From: Thermoanaerobacter ethanolicus JW 200
GTDB taxonomy: Bacteria > Bacillota > Thermoanaerobacteria > Thermoanaerobacterales > Thermoanaerobacteraceae
Direction of reading: 5' to 3'
Assembly (NCBI RefSeq): GCF_003722315.1
Contig: NZ_CP033580.1
Span: 1,363,001-1,427,000, forward strand
Length of the DNA: 64,000 nt
The position numbers and the translations under genes were made by a program. Of the stretch, positions 50,600 through 59,008 are shown one piece after another. Below the pieces are notes generated by a model. The model was not told the origin of the DNA. It did no database searches and saw only the letters and a program-made list of their open reading frames with translations. Position 1 is the first letter of the stretch; every line of letters starts with the position of its first letter.

Positions 50600-52243
50600 G
50601 GATGTGCAAAATTAATTAAAATAATCACGAACAAAAACCAAAATATGTATGACATACAATATATAGTAATCAACACTGACAATCAAACATAAAGGAAGTG
50701 GTAAGGGAAAAGAAAAGACAAAAAGAGGAGCTAAAAAAGGGCATAAATATCCTGTAGAAGTCAAATGTTAAAAAATGGCATGAAATAGATTCAATAAAAA
50801 TTAGGCCGATTGCATCAAAGCAACAAGAGATCTAAACTCATCATATTTGCCCAATTTAATAGCTACAATAGCGACAGTAAGCAAAGTAATATGGCCAAAA
50901 GTATTAAGGTTGCTCACAGAATTAATATTTCTAACATAAGCCTTTTCAAAATCCAGAGCTTTAAAGCGGGAATTATATCTTTCTGATTCAATTCTCAATT
51001 TGTAGACGGCCTTAAAATATAGGGAGTCTCTATTAATAGAGGACCTATAATCAGAAGATATAATAGCATACTTAGTACAGCCTCTATGCTTTTTGCCATT
51101 AAAATATTTAGGATGATTTATAGGGCAGGCAGAATCATCCTTAGAATTACAGAACTTGCAAACAAATTTTTGCTTAATAAAACCATCAAAATATTGCTTG
51201 CCATCTTTAAGCATTTTAATACCCGCTTCACAGACCATATAACCATCATCAGTCAGAGGGGGATTTTTAGAATTACGCTTGTTAAGAGGAATAAAGCAAT
51301 GACCGTGGAGAATATTTCTAACATAATTATAAAGTTTCTTAACATCATAGCCTTTATCGGCAATAAAATTAACATACTTAAGGTTAAACCACTTATTAGT
51401 CTTCTCAAGCAAAGATAAAGCGGCTTCAAAATCAGGGGCATCAGCGGGGGTAGTAGTTTCAGCGATGGGTAAACCAGAGATAGCATCAACAATAATGTGA
51501 TTTTTATAGCCCCAATAAAACTTATAGCGTTTATTAGAAGAATCGTTAGAAGCAGAATAAACGCCTAATTTACAATCCTTATCTGACTTAGGCTGATTAT
51601 CTTTAGAGAATTTATTTTTAGAAAAAGACTTAGGGTTATTTAACTTAGTGTTAGCTTTAATAGGGGTAGAATCCATGGAAATAAACTCACCGGAGATAAT
51701 ACCCATATTTTTGAGGATATTGACCTGATTTTGAAAAATAGAGGTCAAATAATCATGAGAGAAGTCATTAATAAAACGGCGAAAAGTCCAATAAGAAGGA
51801 AGAGGTTTAGAAATGTCGAAGCCACAAAGATGAGCAATGATAAGATTATTGCGGAGATAATCTAAAAGGTCAGAAATTGTGCCGAATCTTTCAGCTTTCA
51901 TGACAATAAAAGCTCTAAAAAGTGCATGGTGAGAATAACCCTTACGGCCAGGACTAGAGGAAGGGAATTCAGGTATTGAAGACAGGTCAAGATTTTCAAA
52001 CATAGAAGAATAGAAATCAATTTTAGACTGAGAGGTAAAGAGTTCAGGTATATTTAAAAGCAATTGAAGCTGGTACATGTAGAATTTCCTCCTTCTTAAA
52101 AAATTTTTTATAGTGTATATATAATAATTCGACAAATGGGAGGGGAAATCCTACATAAAAGATAAAAAATTCAAGAGTGATAGGAAAAAAGTATGTCTGT
52201 AGAATGGCTTAAATTAAGGCTTCTGAATTTTGCACAAGTCTAA
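50596..52243 (-). mobile_element. Insertion sequence copy 2 (1648 bp), inverted relative to copy 1
   Basis: Same ends and length as the element at 41859-43506, in opposite orientation, with a few base differences (for example near the right end). It is flanked by a perfect 9-bp duplication AGAGTTAAA, a sign of simple and fairly recent insertion. Confidence 0.92.
50801..52078 (-). CDS. DDE transposase (copy 2)
   Basis: A 425-residue transposase with the same protein sequence as the copy at 42024 and the same catalytic residues. The only coding-region changes seen are silent or upstream of the start. Ribosome site GGAGGAA upstream. Intact, so both copies could supply transposase. Confidence 0.9.
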   Translation of the reverse strand: MYQLQLLLNIPELFTSQSKIDFYSSMFENLDLSSIPEFPSSSPGRKGYSHHALFRAFIVMKAERFGTISDLLDYLRNNLIIAHLCGFDISKPLPSYWTFRRFINDFSHDYLTSIFQNQVNILKNMGIISGEFISMDSTPIKANTKLNNPKSFSKNKFSKDNQPKSDKDCKLGVYSASNDSSNKRYKFYWGYKNHIIVDAISGLPIAETTTPADAPDFEAALSLLEKTNKWFNLKYVNFIADKGYDVKKLYNYVRNILHGHCFIPLNKRNSKNPPLTDDGYMVCEAGIKMLKDGKQYFDGFIKQKFVCKFCNSKDDSACPINHPKYFNGKKHRGCTKYAIISSDYRSSINRDSLYFKAVYKLRIESERYNSRFKALDFEKAYVRNINSVSNLNTFGHITLLTVAIVAIKLGKYDEFRSLVALMQSA

Positions 52244-52256
52244 AGAGTTAAATAAG

Positions 52257-52296
52257 AAAGCAGGGAAAATGCCTTAATAAGCAATTTCCCTGCTTT
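52257..52296. terminator. Terminator originally of the IS-interrupted membrane protein gene
   Basis: AAAGCAGGGAAA / TTTCCCTGCTTT, 12-bp stem, 16-nt loop, usable in both directions. It now serves the minus-strand CC-motif gene and is cut off from the gene at 50096 by the IS. Confidence 0.85.
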
Positions 52297-52579
52297 AAAT
52301 TACTTTCCATCCATTGATTGCAAGATATTTTATACCTAAAATACTTTTAAGTTCAATTGTTAGATTTTCTAATTCCCTTTCATATATTATTTTGTCTACG
52401 TATACGTTAATTCTGTCAACTCCTACAATATAGTATTTTTCTTGATTTTTTGGAATACCAATAAATATTTCTGGGGTGAGGTTAGGCTCTATACAGCAAT
52501 TTTGGATGTCATGATATTTAATGTATATATTGCCGCCTTTTTTGAGTATATATACTTTTGCAGCTTTAGTGATTTTCAA
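52295..52579 (-). CDS. Small protein with CC motif (IscA/HesB-like shape), unknown
   Basis: A 94-residue protein. KITKAAKVYILKKGGNIYIKY... resembles the start of IscA/HesB-type folds. A vicinal Cys-Cys in QNCCIEPNL could bind metal or act in redox; related clostridial proteins are described as CC/Se-motif proteins in which one Cys may be selenocysteine. TTG start at 52579 fits CGGGGTG 6 bases upstream; GTG 52588 overlaps that site. It lies 27 bases after cstA. Confidence 0.65.
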   Translation of the reverse strand: MKITKAAKVYILKKGGNIYIKYHDIQNCCIEPNLTPEIFIGIPKNQEKYYIVGVDRINVYVDKIIYERELENLTIELKSILGIKYLAINGWKVI

Positions 52580-52606
52580 ATAAAACACCCCGTTTCAAAA
52601 TCTACT

Positions 52607-54403
52607 TTAATTAAATACACTTGCTTTAATTGCCTCTTTTGTGAGTTTTCCTTTTTTGAGCCATCCATACCATTTTACTACAGAATCTATTATAATGATG
52701 ATTGCTAGCAGTATTATTGTAATTGAAAGCACTACAAGTAACATGTTACCCTTTGGAAGGTAATTGGTGACTATATTTAAGTATGCAGCGTATAATGTAG
52801 TCGTAGCCATAAATATAAAGGGAATCAATGTTATCCACATGTATTGAGGTTTTCCTTTTTTAATGATGACAGTTGTTCCTAGGGCTAAAGCTATTGCTGC
52901 AAGTAATTGGTTGGAAGTTCCAAATAGAGGCCATATTGTTGAAATATTTCCAGTATATACTAGGTAACCCCATGCGAAAGATATTAAGAAGCTTGTAAAA
53001 ATTATCCCTGGCCACCAATTTCTATCTCCTAAAGGTTTGTATATTGCTTCACCTGCTTCTTGTAACAAATATCTTCCTATACGAGTGCCTGCGTCTATTG
53101 TAGTTAGAATGAATAATGCTTCAAATAGTATTACAAAATGATAGAGATATGCACTGAGATGCTCTAAAAAAGGAATTTTGGAGAAGATAAAGGTCATACC
53201 TACACCAAGAGTTACTGCACCACCTGGCCTTCCTGCTACATTTTCACCGACTAACTGAGATAAAACTGGTAAGTCTACGACTTTCATGCCCAACTTTTGG
53301 AAGACTTCAGGAGATACATTTATAGCAAAGTAATCAGCAGGGATTAAACTTGTTGCAGCTATTAACGCCATCATTGCAACAAAACCTTCTGCTAACATTG
53401 CTCCATAAGCTATAGGCAGTATATCTTTTTCGTTTTTTATCATTTTAGGCGTTGTTCCAGATGACACAAGAGAATGAAAACCAGATATGGCTCCACAGGC
53501 TATTGTTATAAACACATAAGGCCATACTTTTCCAGGGATTATAGGACCTCCTCCTGCGACAAATTGTGTTACAGCAGGCATTCTTATTTCAGGATTTACG
53601 ATTATAACTCCTATTGCAAGAAGAAGCATTACACCTAATTTCATATAAGTGCTCAAATAATCCCTGGGCACTAACAAAAGCCACACGGGTAATACTGCCG
53701 CAATGAAACCATAACTAGCCAATATTACAGTCATTTCTTTTTGGCTAAATGTTAAATAACGAGCTAAAGCCGTGTGTTCAATGTAAGGTCCTGCCACAAC
53801 GGACAATATCAAAAAAGTCACACCTATTATTGTTGCTCCTTTTACATCGTCAGGTCTAATCCATTTCATGTATATTCCCATAAAGATTGCTATAGGAATT
53901 GTGGCAGCAACTGTAAATGTTCCCCATGGGCTGTTGTATAAGGCATTTACTACAACAAGTGAAAGACCTGCCAGTGTAATTATAATTATTAAAAGGACGG
54001 CTATAGCAGTTGCTACTCCTGATACTTTACCTACTTCTTTTCTGGTAATGTCTATTATAGAAGATCCATCATGCCTTACAGAAGCGAAAAGTATTACCAT
54101 GTCGTGAACTGCTCCTGCTAGTACTGCGCCAATTAAAATCCACAAAGCTCCTGGCAGATAGCCAAATTGTGCAGCAAGTACCGGTCCTACAAGAGGTCCT
54201 GCACCGGCTATTGCAGCAAAATGATGTCCAAAAAGGACCCATTTGTTAGTTGGAACGTAGTCATAGCCATTTTCCAGTCTATAAGCAGGTGTTGTCCTGT
54301 TTTCATCAAATGCCAGAACTTTGGCAGCGATGAAGGCGCCATAGAACCGGTATGCTAAAGCGTATACACTTGCTGTTATGATAACTAAAACTAGACCGTT
54401 CAT
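52607..54403 (-). CDS. cstA: CstA-family carrier (carbon starvation / pyruvate or peptide transporter)
   Basis: A 598-residue membrane protein with about 16-18 helices. Family blocks: NGYDYVPTNKWVLFGHHFAAIAGAGPLVGPVLAAQFGYLPG, VSSGTTPKMI and FLTTIDAGTRIGRYLLQE-like IDAGTRIGRYLLQEAG. CstA and BtsT move peptides or pyruvate. It lies 135 bases downstream of a LytS/LytTR-type two-component pair on the same strand, the arrangement known for pyruvate-responsive BtsSR-BtsT. A strong AGGAGGGG site precedes ATG. A TATAAT lies about 35 bases upstream of the gene. Confidence 0.93.
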   Translation of the reverse strand: MNGLVLVIITASVYALAYRFYGAFIAAKVLAFDENRTTPAYRLENGYDYVPTNKWVLFGHHFAAIAGAGPLVGPVLAAQFGYLPGALWILIGAVLAGAVHDMVILFASVRHDGSSIIDITRKEVGKVSGVATAIAVLLIIIITLAGLSLVVVNALYNSPWGTFTVAATIPIAIFMGIYMKWIRPDDVKGATIIGVTFLILSVVAGPYIEHTALARYLTFSQKEMTVILASYGFIAAVLPVWLLLVPRDYLSTYMKLGVMLLLAIGVIIVNPEIRMPAVTQFVAGGGPIIPGKVWPYVFITIACGAISGFHSLVSSGTTPKMIKNEKDILPIAYGAMLAEGFVAMMALIAATSLIPADYFAINVSPEVFQKLGMKVVDLPVLSQLVGENVAGRPGGAVTLGVGMTFIFSKIPFLEHLSAYLYHFVILFEALFILTTIDAGTRIGRYLLQEAGEAIYKPLGDRNWWPGIIFTSFLISFAWGYLVYTGNISTIWPLFGTSNQLLAAIALALGTTVIIKKGKPQYMWITLIPFIFMATTTLYAAYLNIVTNYLPKGNMLLVVLSITIILLAIIIIIDSVVKWYGWLKKGKLTKEAIKASVFN

Positions 54404-54531
54404 TGAATATAACCCCTCCTGTAATAAATTTCAATTATAAGTTTAACACAGATTTTAAACGATTTCAGTCAATTTGAAATGAAAAGAAGAAATTAAACTA
54501 TGAAAAGAAATATATATAGATAAAAAGAAAT

Positions 54532-54553
54532 GACAGGGTTAATTATCCCTGTC
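54532..54553 (-). terminator. Hairpin between LytTR regulator and cstA
   Basis: GACAGGG / CCCTGTC with an 8-nt loop, overlapping the regulator stop; on the minus strand followed by ATTTCTTTTT. Probably separates cstA as its own unit. Confidence 0.7.
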
Positions 54554-55306
54554 AAGACCCAGCAAAAGTTTTAGTTCTTTTATTTGAGATTTGCCTACAG
54601 GTATTTGGGTTTTTTTGTTGTCATCCATTACCACCCAGTAAGTGCCTTTGAACCAAGGCAATATTTCTATTATTTTATTTAAGTTAACAATGTAACTTTT
54701 TTGAACCCTAAAAAAGGCATTTTCTTTAAGCTTTTCTTCAAGGCTTTTTATCGTTCCTTTGTATATAAAATTGTCACTTTTAGTTTTTACCATAACGTCT
54801 CCTTCATAGGCTTCTGCAAAAATTATTTCATCTAAATCGATAAGTTTTATTCTTCCATTTTTTTCAACAGCTAATTTTTCTATTTTTTTGTTTTCAAATT
54901 CTAAGGGGGGATTATATTGTTGTTTCCATTCCATATCTTTATAAAAGGTTCTTATTTTTTCTAATGTCTTATATAGCCTATGCTGACTTATTGGTTTTAA
55001 AAGATAATCAAGGGCTCCTATTTCAAAAGCTTCTATTGCGTGCATATCATAAGCGGTTACAAAAACCACATAAGGCAGTTTCCCGACAGAAGATATATGT
55101 TTTGCTACATCGGAACCGTTTATTTTTGGAATGTTTATGTCGAGAAATACTACTTCAGGCTTTAACTCTTCTATCAATTTTAGCGCTGAAAGACCGTTGT
55201 CAGCCTCTCCTACAATTTCTATGTCTTCATACTCACTAAGAAGATATTTGAGTTCATCTCTTGCAGGTGGTTCGTCGTCAATAATTAACGCTTTCAATTT
55301 CTTCAT
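54539..55306 (-). CDS. LytTR-family response regulator
   Basis: A 255-residue regulator. Receiver domain (1-120) with acidic pocket IDDEP, phospho-acceptor Asp in VVFLDINIPKING (about residue 55), and Lys in YLLKPIS. A LytTR DNA-binding domain (about 145-250) contains FFRVQKSYIVNLNKI. The start at 55306 is chosen because AAGGG lies 11 bases before it and an earlier ATG touches the ribosome site. It overlaps the kinase gene by about 29 bases, so the two are coupled. Likely target: cstA. Confidence 0.92.
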   Translation of the reverse strand: MKKLKALIIDDEPPARDELKYLLSEYEDIEIVGEADNGLSALKLIEELKPEVVFLDINIPKINGSDVAKHISSVGKLPYVVFVTAYDMHAIEAFEIGALDYLLKPISQHRLYKTLEKIRTFYKDMEWKQQYNPPLEFENKKIEKLAVEKNGRIKLIDLDEIIFAEAYEGDVMVKTKSDNFIYKGTIKSLEEKLKENAFFRVQKSYIVNLNKIIEILPWFKGTYWVVMDDNKKTQIPVGKSQIKELKLLLGLDRDN

Positions 55307-57017
55307 ATACATCATCCCTTTTTAAGTAAGCTTTGGGTATTTTAAAAGAAACTTTTGTACCAATCTTTTCTTCGCTTTTAACTACTAGAGAACATTCTTT
55401 ACAAAATATAGTAGTAAGCCTTTCATTTACATTATAAAGACCAATTCCTGCTCCATTGCCAAAACCTTTTCTCAAAAGATTTTGTTGGTCTTCTTGTTTT
55501 ATTCCTATTCCATCGTCTTCTACACAAAAGCTAATGTAGTCTACTTTGTCTTTTATTTTTATTTTGATAGTTCCACCATTACCTTTCGGGAGGATACCGT
55601 GTTTTACGGCATTTTCAACTATTGGCTGAAGGGTAAAAGAAGGCATGTAATAGGACAGTACACTTTCATCAATGTCTTGTTCTATGTTTAGTTTATCTCC
55701 AAAACGAGCTTTTTCTATATATAAGTAAGCATTGATATTATTTAACTCTTGCTCAATAGTGACATACTTTCCTACATTTTTTAAATTGTGTCTAAAATAT
55801 TCACTTAAATTTATTAAAAGTGCTCGCGCTTCATCAGGTTTTGTTCTTATAAAAGATATGACAGTATTTAAAGCATTAAACAAAAAGTGAGGATTAATTT
55901 GAGCTTGTAAAGCGTTAAGTTTTGCTTCAGTAGCTAATTTTCTCTGATATTCTGCATCAGCAATTTCTAATTGATAAGATATTAAATGTCCTAACCCTTT
56001 TGCAAGCTCAATTTCTGTATTTGAGATGACATTATTTCTCGATTTATTTCCTCCTTTGTAGAGTTTTAATGTTCCTACCACTTTATCGTACTTAAAAAGA
56101 GGCACAATTACAGCAGAGGATAAAGGACAATCCTCATGGGAACATCCGATTTCTTCTTTTGATTTGGCTATGCGGATTTTTCTGGTTTTTAAAACTTCTT
56201 TTGTCGCTTTTGTGAGTACTGGTGTACCAGGTTTATGGTGGTCTGAAGCGATACCTACGTGGGCTAAAATTTTCTTTTTGTCAGTTAATGTAACAGCCGA
56301 TACATTTGTGGAATTATATATTATTTCTGCTGTTTTTTGTGCCGATTCTTCATTTAATCCTTTTCTTAAGTATGGCAGAGTTTTGGATGCAATTTCAAGG
56401 GCGATTTTTGCTTGCATGGCAGAGATTTGTTCTTTTTCATCGAAGACCGATTTAATTATTATCATAAATATAGCTATACCTGTTGCATTGACTATCATCA
56501 TAGGTAATCCTATAATATCTACCAATTCTAAAGCTTGGGAAAAAGGCTTGGCAGTTGTTAAAATGATTAACATTTGTACAGCTTCACCTATAAATCCTGC
56601 TACAAATGCCAATTCCCAAGGGACATGTTCCCCTTTATAATATTTTCTTATAAGTCCACCAGAAAATCCTTCTAAAATAGTAGATACGCCACAAGACATT
56701 GCTGTAAAACCACCTAAGAAAAATCTGTGAACTCCTGCTATTAAACCTGCACCTAAACCTACTAAAGGGCCTCCTATTAAGCCTGCTACCATTGGACCTA
56801 CCACTCTTGAGTTTGCAATAGCGTCTTTTATAGGTACACCGACGTAAGTTCCTGCAATACCTATTACCCCAAAGATGACCATGGTCAAAAGAAGGTCTTT
56901 TTTTGTAACGCGACTGTTATAGATTATTTTTTTGAAAAATTCTGCCTTAGAAAGCACAAAAGCTAGAAGAGCTATTATGCTAAACCTTTCTGCAAGTATT
57001 ATCAGAAGCTCATACAT
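55278..57017 (-). CDS. LytS-type sensor histidine kinase
   Basis: A 579-residue kinase. The 5TMR_LYT membrane domain (about 1-200, with NSRVVGPMVAGLIGGPLVGLGAGLIAG) is followed by a GAF-like domain (about 215-355) holding Cys residues (GCSHEDCPL), then a His_kinase/HATPase module with the phospho-His in QINPHFLFNALNTVISFIR and ATP-binding motifs VENAVKHGILP and EDDGIGI. Same class as LytS/BtsS, which sense pyruvate or membrane state. GGAGTG site. First gene of the kinase-regulator-cstA set. Confidence 0.93.
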   Translation of the reverse strand: MYELLIILAERFSIIALLAFVLSKAEFFKKIIYNSRVTKKDLLLTMVIFGVIGIAGTYVGVPIKDAIANSRVVGPMVAGLIGGPLVGLGAGLIAGVHRFFLGGFTAMSCGVSTILEGFSGGLIRKYYKGEHVPWELAFVAGFIGEAVQMLIILTTAKPFSQALELVDIIGLPMMIVNATGIAIFMIIIKSVFDEKEQISAMQAKIALEIASKTLPYLRKGLNEESAQKTAEIIYNSTNVSAVTLTDKKKILAHVGIASDHHKPGTPVLTKATKEVLKTRKIRIAKSKEEIGCSHEDCPLSSAVIVPLFKYDKVVGTLKLYKGGNKSRNNVISNTEIELAKGLGHLISYQLEIADAEYQRKLATEAKLNALQAQINPHFLFNALNTVISFIRTKPDEARALLINLSEYFRHNLKNVGKYVTIEQELNNINAYLYIEKARFGDKLNIEQDIDESVLSYYMPSFTLQPIVENAVKHGILPKGNGGTIKIKIKDKVDYISFCVEDDGIGIKQEDQQNLLRKGFGNGAGIGLYNVNERLTTIFCKECSLVVKSEEKIGTKVSFKIPKAYLKRDDVYEEIESVNY

Positions 57018-57169
57018 ATTTGTTCACTCCATTATCAAAAATTTTCTAAATTAGAAGGATAAAGTAATCAGCATGTCGTATTATTAATATATATCTTAAT
57101 TATATTTATTCTACAGAAATAACTTTTTTCCTGCAACACATATTTTCCATATATTGCATCTTAATATTT

Positions 57170-57197
57170 GGGAACAAGTTTTATTTTTTTACGTCTA
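57170..57197 (+). promoter_or_regulatory. ECF-type promoter of the sigma factor gene
   Basis: GGGAAC (57170-57175), 16-base spacer, CGTCTA (57192-57197), matching the GGAAC-N16/17-CGTC pattern of SigW/SigX-type ECF promoters. It is placed 25 bases before the sigma factor gene, indicating autoregulation. Confidence 0.75.
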
Positions 57198-57222
57198 AAT
57201 TGAATGAAAGGGAGGTTAGAAG

Positions 57223-57798
57223 GTGGGACAGGAGGAGTTGTTGGAGAGGGCAAAAGCTGGAGATGTGGAGGCTTTTGAAATTCTCGCAAGTGAGCATCAA
57301 AAATACATCTACAATGTGATATTAAGGATTATTTTTGACAGAGAAGAAGCATTAGACCTTACGCAGGAGACGTTGCTTAAAGCGTATTTAAATATAAAAA
57401 AATTTAAAGGGAATAGTAGTTTCAGAACATGGCTTTATAGAATTGCTGTAAACAGTGCTATAGATTATTTAAGAAAAAGAAATGTGGAAAGAAGTAATTT
57501 TAGAGAGATAGAGGAATTTGAAAATGGAGTAAAAGATTTTGAAACTCCTGAAGAGGTGGTAGATAAAAAATTAACTGCGGAAATTGTAATGAAAGAAATA
57601 AACAAACTTCCTATAGACTATAAAGTGGTTTTGATTTTAAGAGATATAGAAGGTTTAAACTATGAAGAAATATCCAAGATAATGAATTTGAATTTAGGCA
57701 CTGTAAAGTCTCGCTTGTGGCGAGCAAGGAATCTGCTTAAAGAGAGAATAAAGTCTTTGCCAGAATTTTTATCATTAGACGAAAGGAGGCAAGTATGA
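57223..57798 (+). CDS. ECF-type RNA polymerase sigma factor
   Basis: A 191-residue sigma-70 family ECF factor. Region 2 (about 10-85: FEILASEHQKYIYNVILRIIFDREEALDLTQETLLKAY...FRTWLYRIAVNSAIDYLRK) and region 4 (about 125-180: LPIDYKVVLILRDIEGLNYEEISKIMNLNLGTVKSRLWRARNLLKERI) are complete. GTG start with AAAGGGAGG upstream. Its stop overlaps the anti-sigma start (ATGA). An ECF-type promoter lies directly upstream. Confidence 0.95.
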   Translation: MGQEELLERAKAGDVEAFEILASEHQKYIYNVILRIIFDREEALDLTQETLLKAYLNIKKFKGNSSFRTWLYRIAVNSAIDYLRKRNVERSNFREIEEFENGVKDFETPEEVVDKKLTAEIVMKEINKLPIDYKVVLILRDIEGLNYEEISKIMNLNLGTVKSRLWRARNLLKERIKSLPEFLSLDERRQV

Positions 57799-58943
57799 TG
57801 GATTGCAAAAAGGCACTTCAACTTATACCCCGATATATAGATGGTGAATTGGATGTAGCACAAAAGGAAGAATTAGAAAAGCACATAGAAAGCTGTGAAA
57901 GTTGCAGAAAAGAATATCAACTGGAGAAAAATATAATAGAAAGTTTAAAAAATATGCCTCCTTTAGAACTACCTGAAGATTTCAATAAAAAAATACACGA
58001 AAAATTGGTTTACCAGAAAAATATTTTAGAGAAGAAAAAAGAAAGGCTAAAAAAGACGTTAACAGTAGCAGTTATTGCAGCTTCTTTCATACTTATGACA
58101 GTATTTGTAGTAAATATTTTTAAATTTGATAAATCCTCACGAATAGAATCGAGTGCTCCTTCAAACAATATCAAAATGACTCAAAGTGCTGATTTGTCTA
58201 AAAAGGAAGGAATTAATAATGAAGTTAATATGTTTTCAATCACTGGTCAAAGAGGATTGCCAGCAGGAACTTCAAGGAAAATTACAAAAAATGCAACCAT
58301 CTCCTTAGAAGTAGAAGATGTCAATGTATGTTATGATAAAGTGTTTAAATTGGTAAAAGAAGCAGAAGGCTTTATTGAAAGTTCTGATGAAACTGTATTT
58401 ACCGATAATACCAAAAGGATAAATCTTGTTTTGAAGGTGCGGGAAGATAAATTTGAAAGTGTGATTTCTCAGATTAAAGAATTTGGTAAAGTAACAGCTT
58501 TAAGAATAGATAGTAAAGACGTTACAGAGCAGTATTATGATTTAAAAGCAAGACTAAAAAACTTAGAAATAGAGGAACAAAAACTTCAAGACATTATGAA
58601 TAAGGCTTCTACAGTCAAGGAAATGCTTGAAGTAGAATCCGAAATAAACAGGATAAGAAGCGATATAGAATCAATGAAAGAACAGTTAAAAGTATGGGAA
58701 AATCTTACGAGGCTAGGAACCATAAATCTTTTAATAAGAGAGGTTTCCAAGGTTGAGAAACCTACGACTCTAGTTTCTTTTAAGGGAATCGGTAGAGATA
58801 TAAAACAAGCTTTTATAAATAATGTAAATTTTTTAATATTTTTTATAAAGAAGCTGATAATAATATTGGCAATAGTTTTACCTTATGGTGCACTGGCTTT
58901 TATTGGGTATAAAGTGTATATCTATTTCAAAAAAAGAAGATGA
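57795..58943 (+). CDS. Transmembrane anti-sigma factor with zinc-finger and DUF4349 domains
   Basis: A 382-residue protein. A cytoplasmic zinc-binding anti-sigma (ZAS) domain (1-50, HIESCESCRKEY = Hx3Cx2C) binds the sigma factor; a membrane helix spans about 92-112. An extracytoplasmic DUF4349 region (about 155-340) has a long coiled coil (LKARLKNLEIEEQKLQDIMNKASTVKEMLEVESEINRIR) and is followed by a second membrane helix and a basic tail. It is coupled to the sigma gene by four-base overlap. Presumably releases sigma on envelope stress; the signal is unknown. Confidence 0.92.
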   Translation: MMDCKKALQLIPRYIDGELDVAQKEELEKHIESCESCRKEYQLEKNIIESLKNMPPLELPEDFNKKIHEKLVYQKNILEKKKERLKKTLTVAVIAASFILMTVFVVNIFKFDKSSRIESSAPSNNIKMTQSADLSKKEGINNEVNMFSITGQRGLPAGTSRKITKNATISLEVEDVNVCYDKVFKLVKEAEGFIESSDETVFTDNTKRINLVLKVREDKFESVISQIKEFGKVTALRIDSKDVTEQYYDLKARLKNLEIEEQKLQDIMNKASTVKEMLEVESEINRIRSDIESMKEQLKVWENLTRLGTINLLIREVSKVEKPTTLVSFKGIGRDIKQAFINNVNFLIFFIKKLIIILAIVLPYGALAFIGYKVYIYFKKRR

Positions 58944-58966
58944 CAATTTACATCTTCTTTTTTTTG
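58931..58966 (+). terminator. Terminator of the sigma/anti-sigma operon
   Basis: AAAAAGAAGATG / CATCTTCTTTTT, 12-bp stem, 8-nt loop, then more T; the anti-sigma TGA lies in the stem. Confidence 0.88.
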
Positions 58967-59008
58967 CGGTATATTAAAATACAAAGAAATAAAAATGGGA
59001 GTGATTTA

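Noticed and set aside
54404-54538. LytTR direct-repeat binding sites upstream of cstA
   Set aside because: ATAGTTTAA, ATCGTTTAA and TGTGTTAAA-like words exist but spacings (38 and 13 bases) do not match the usual 21-22 base period.
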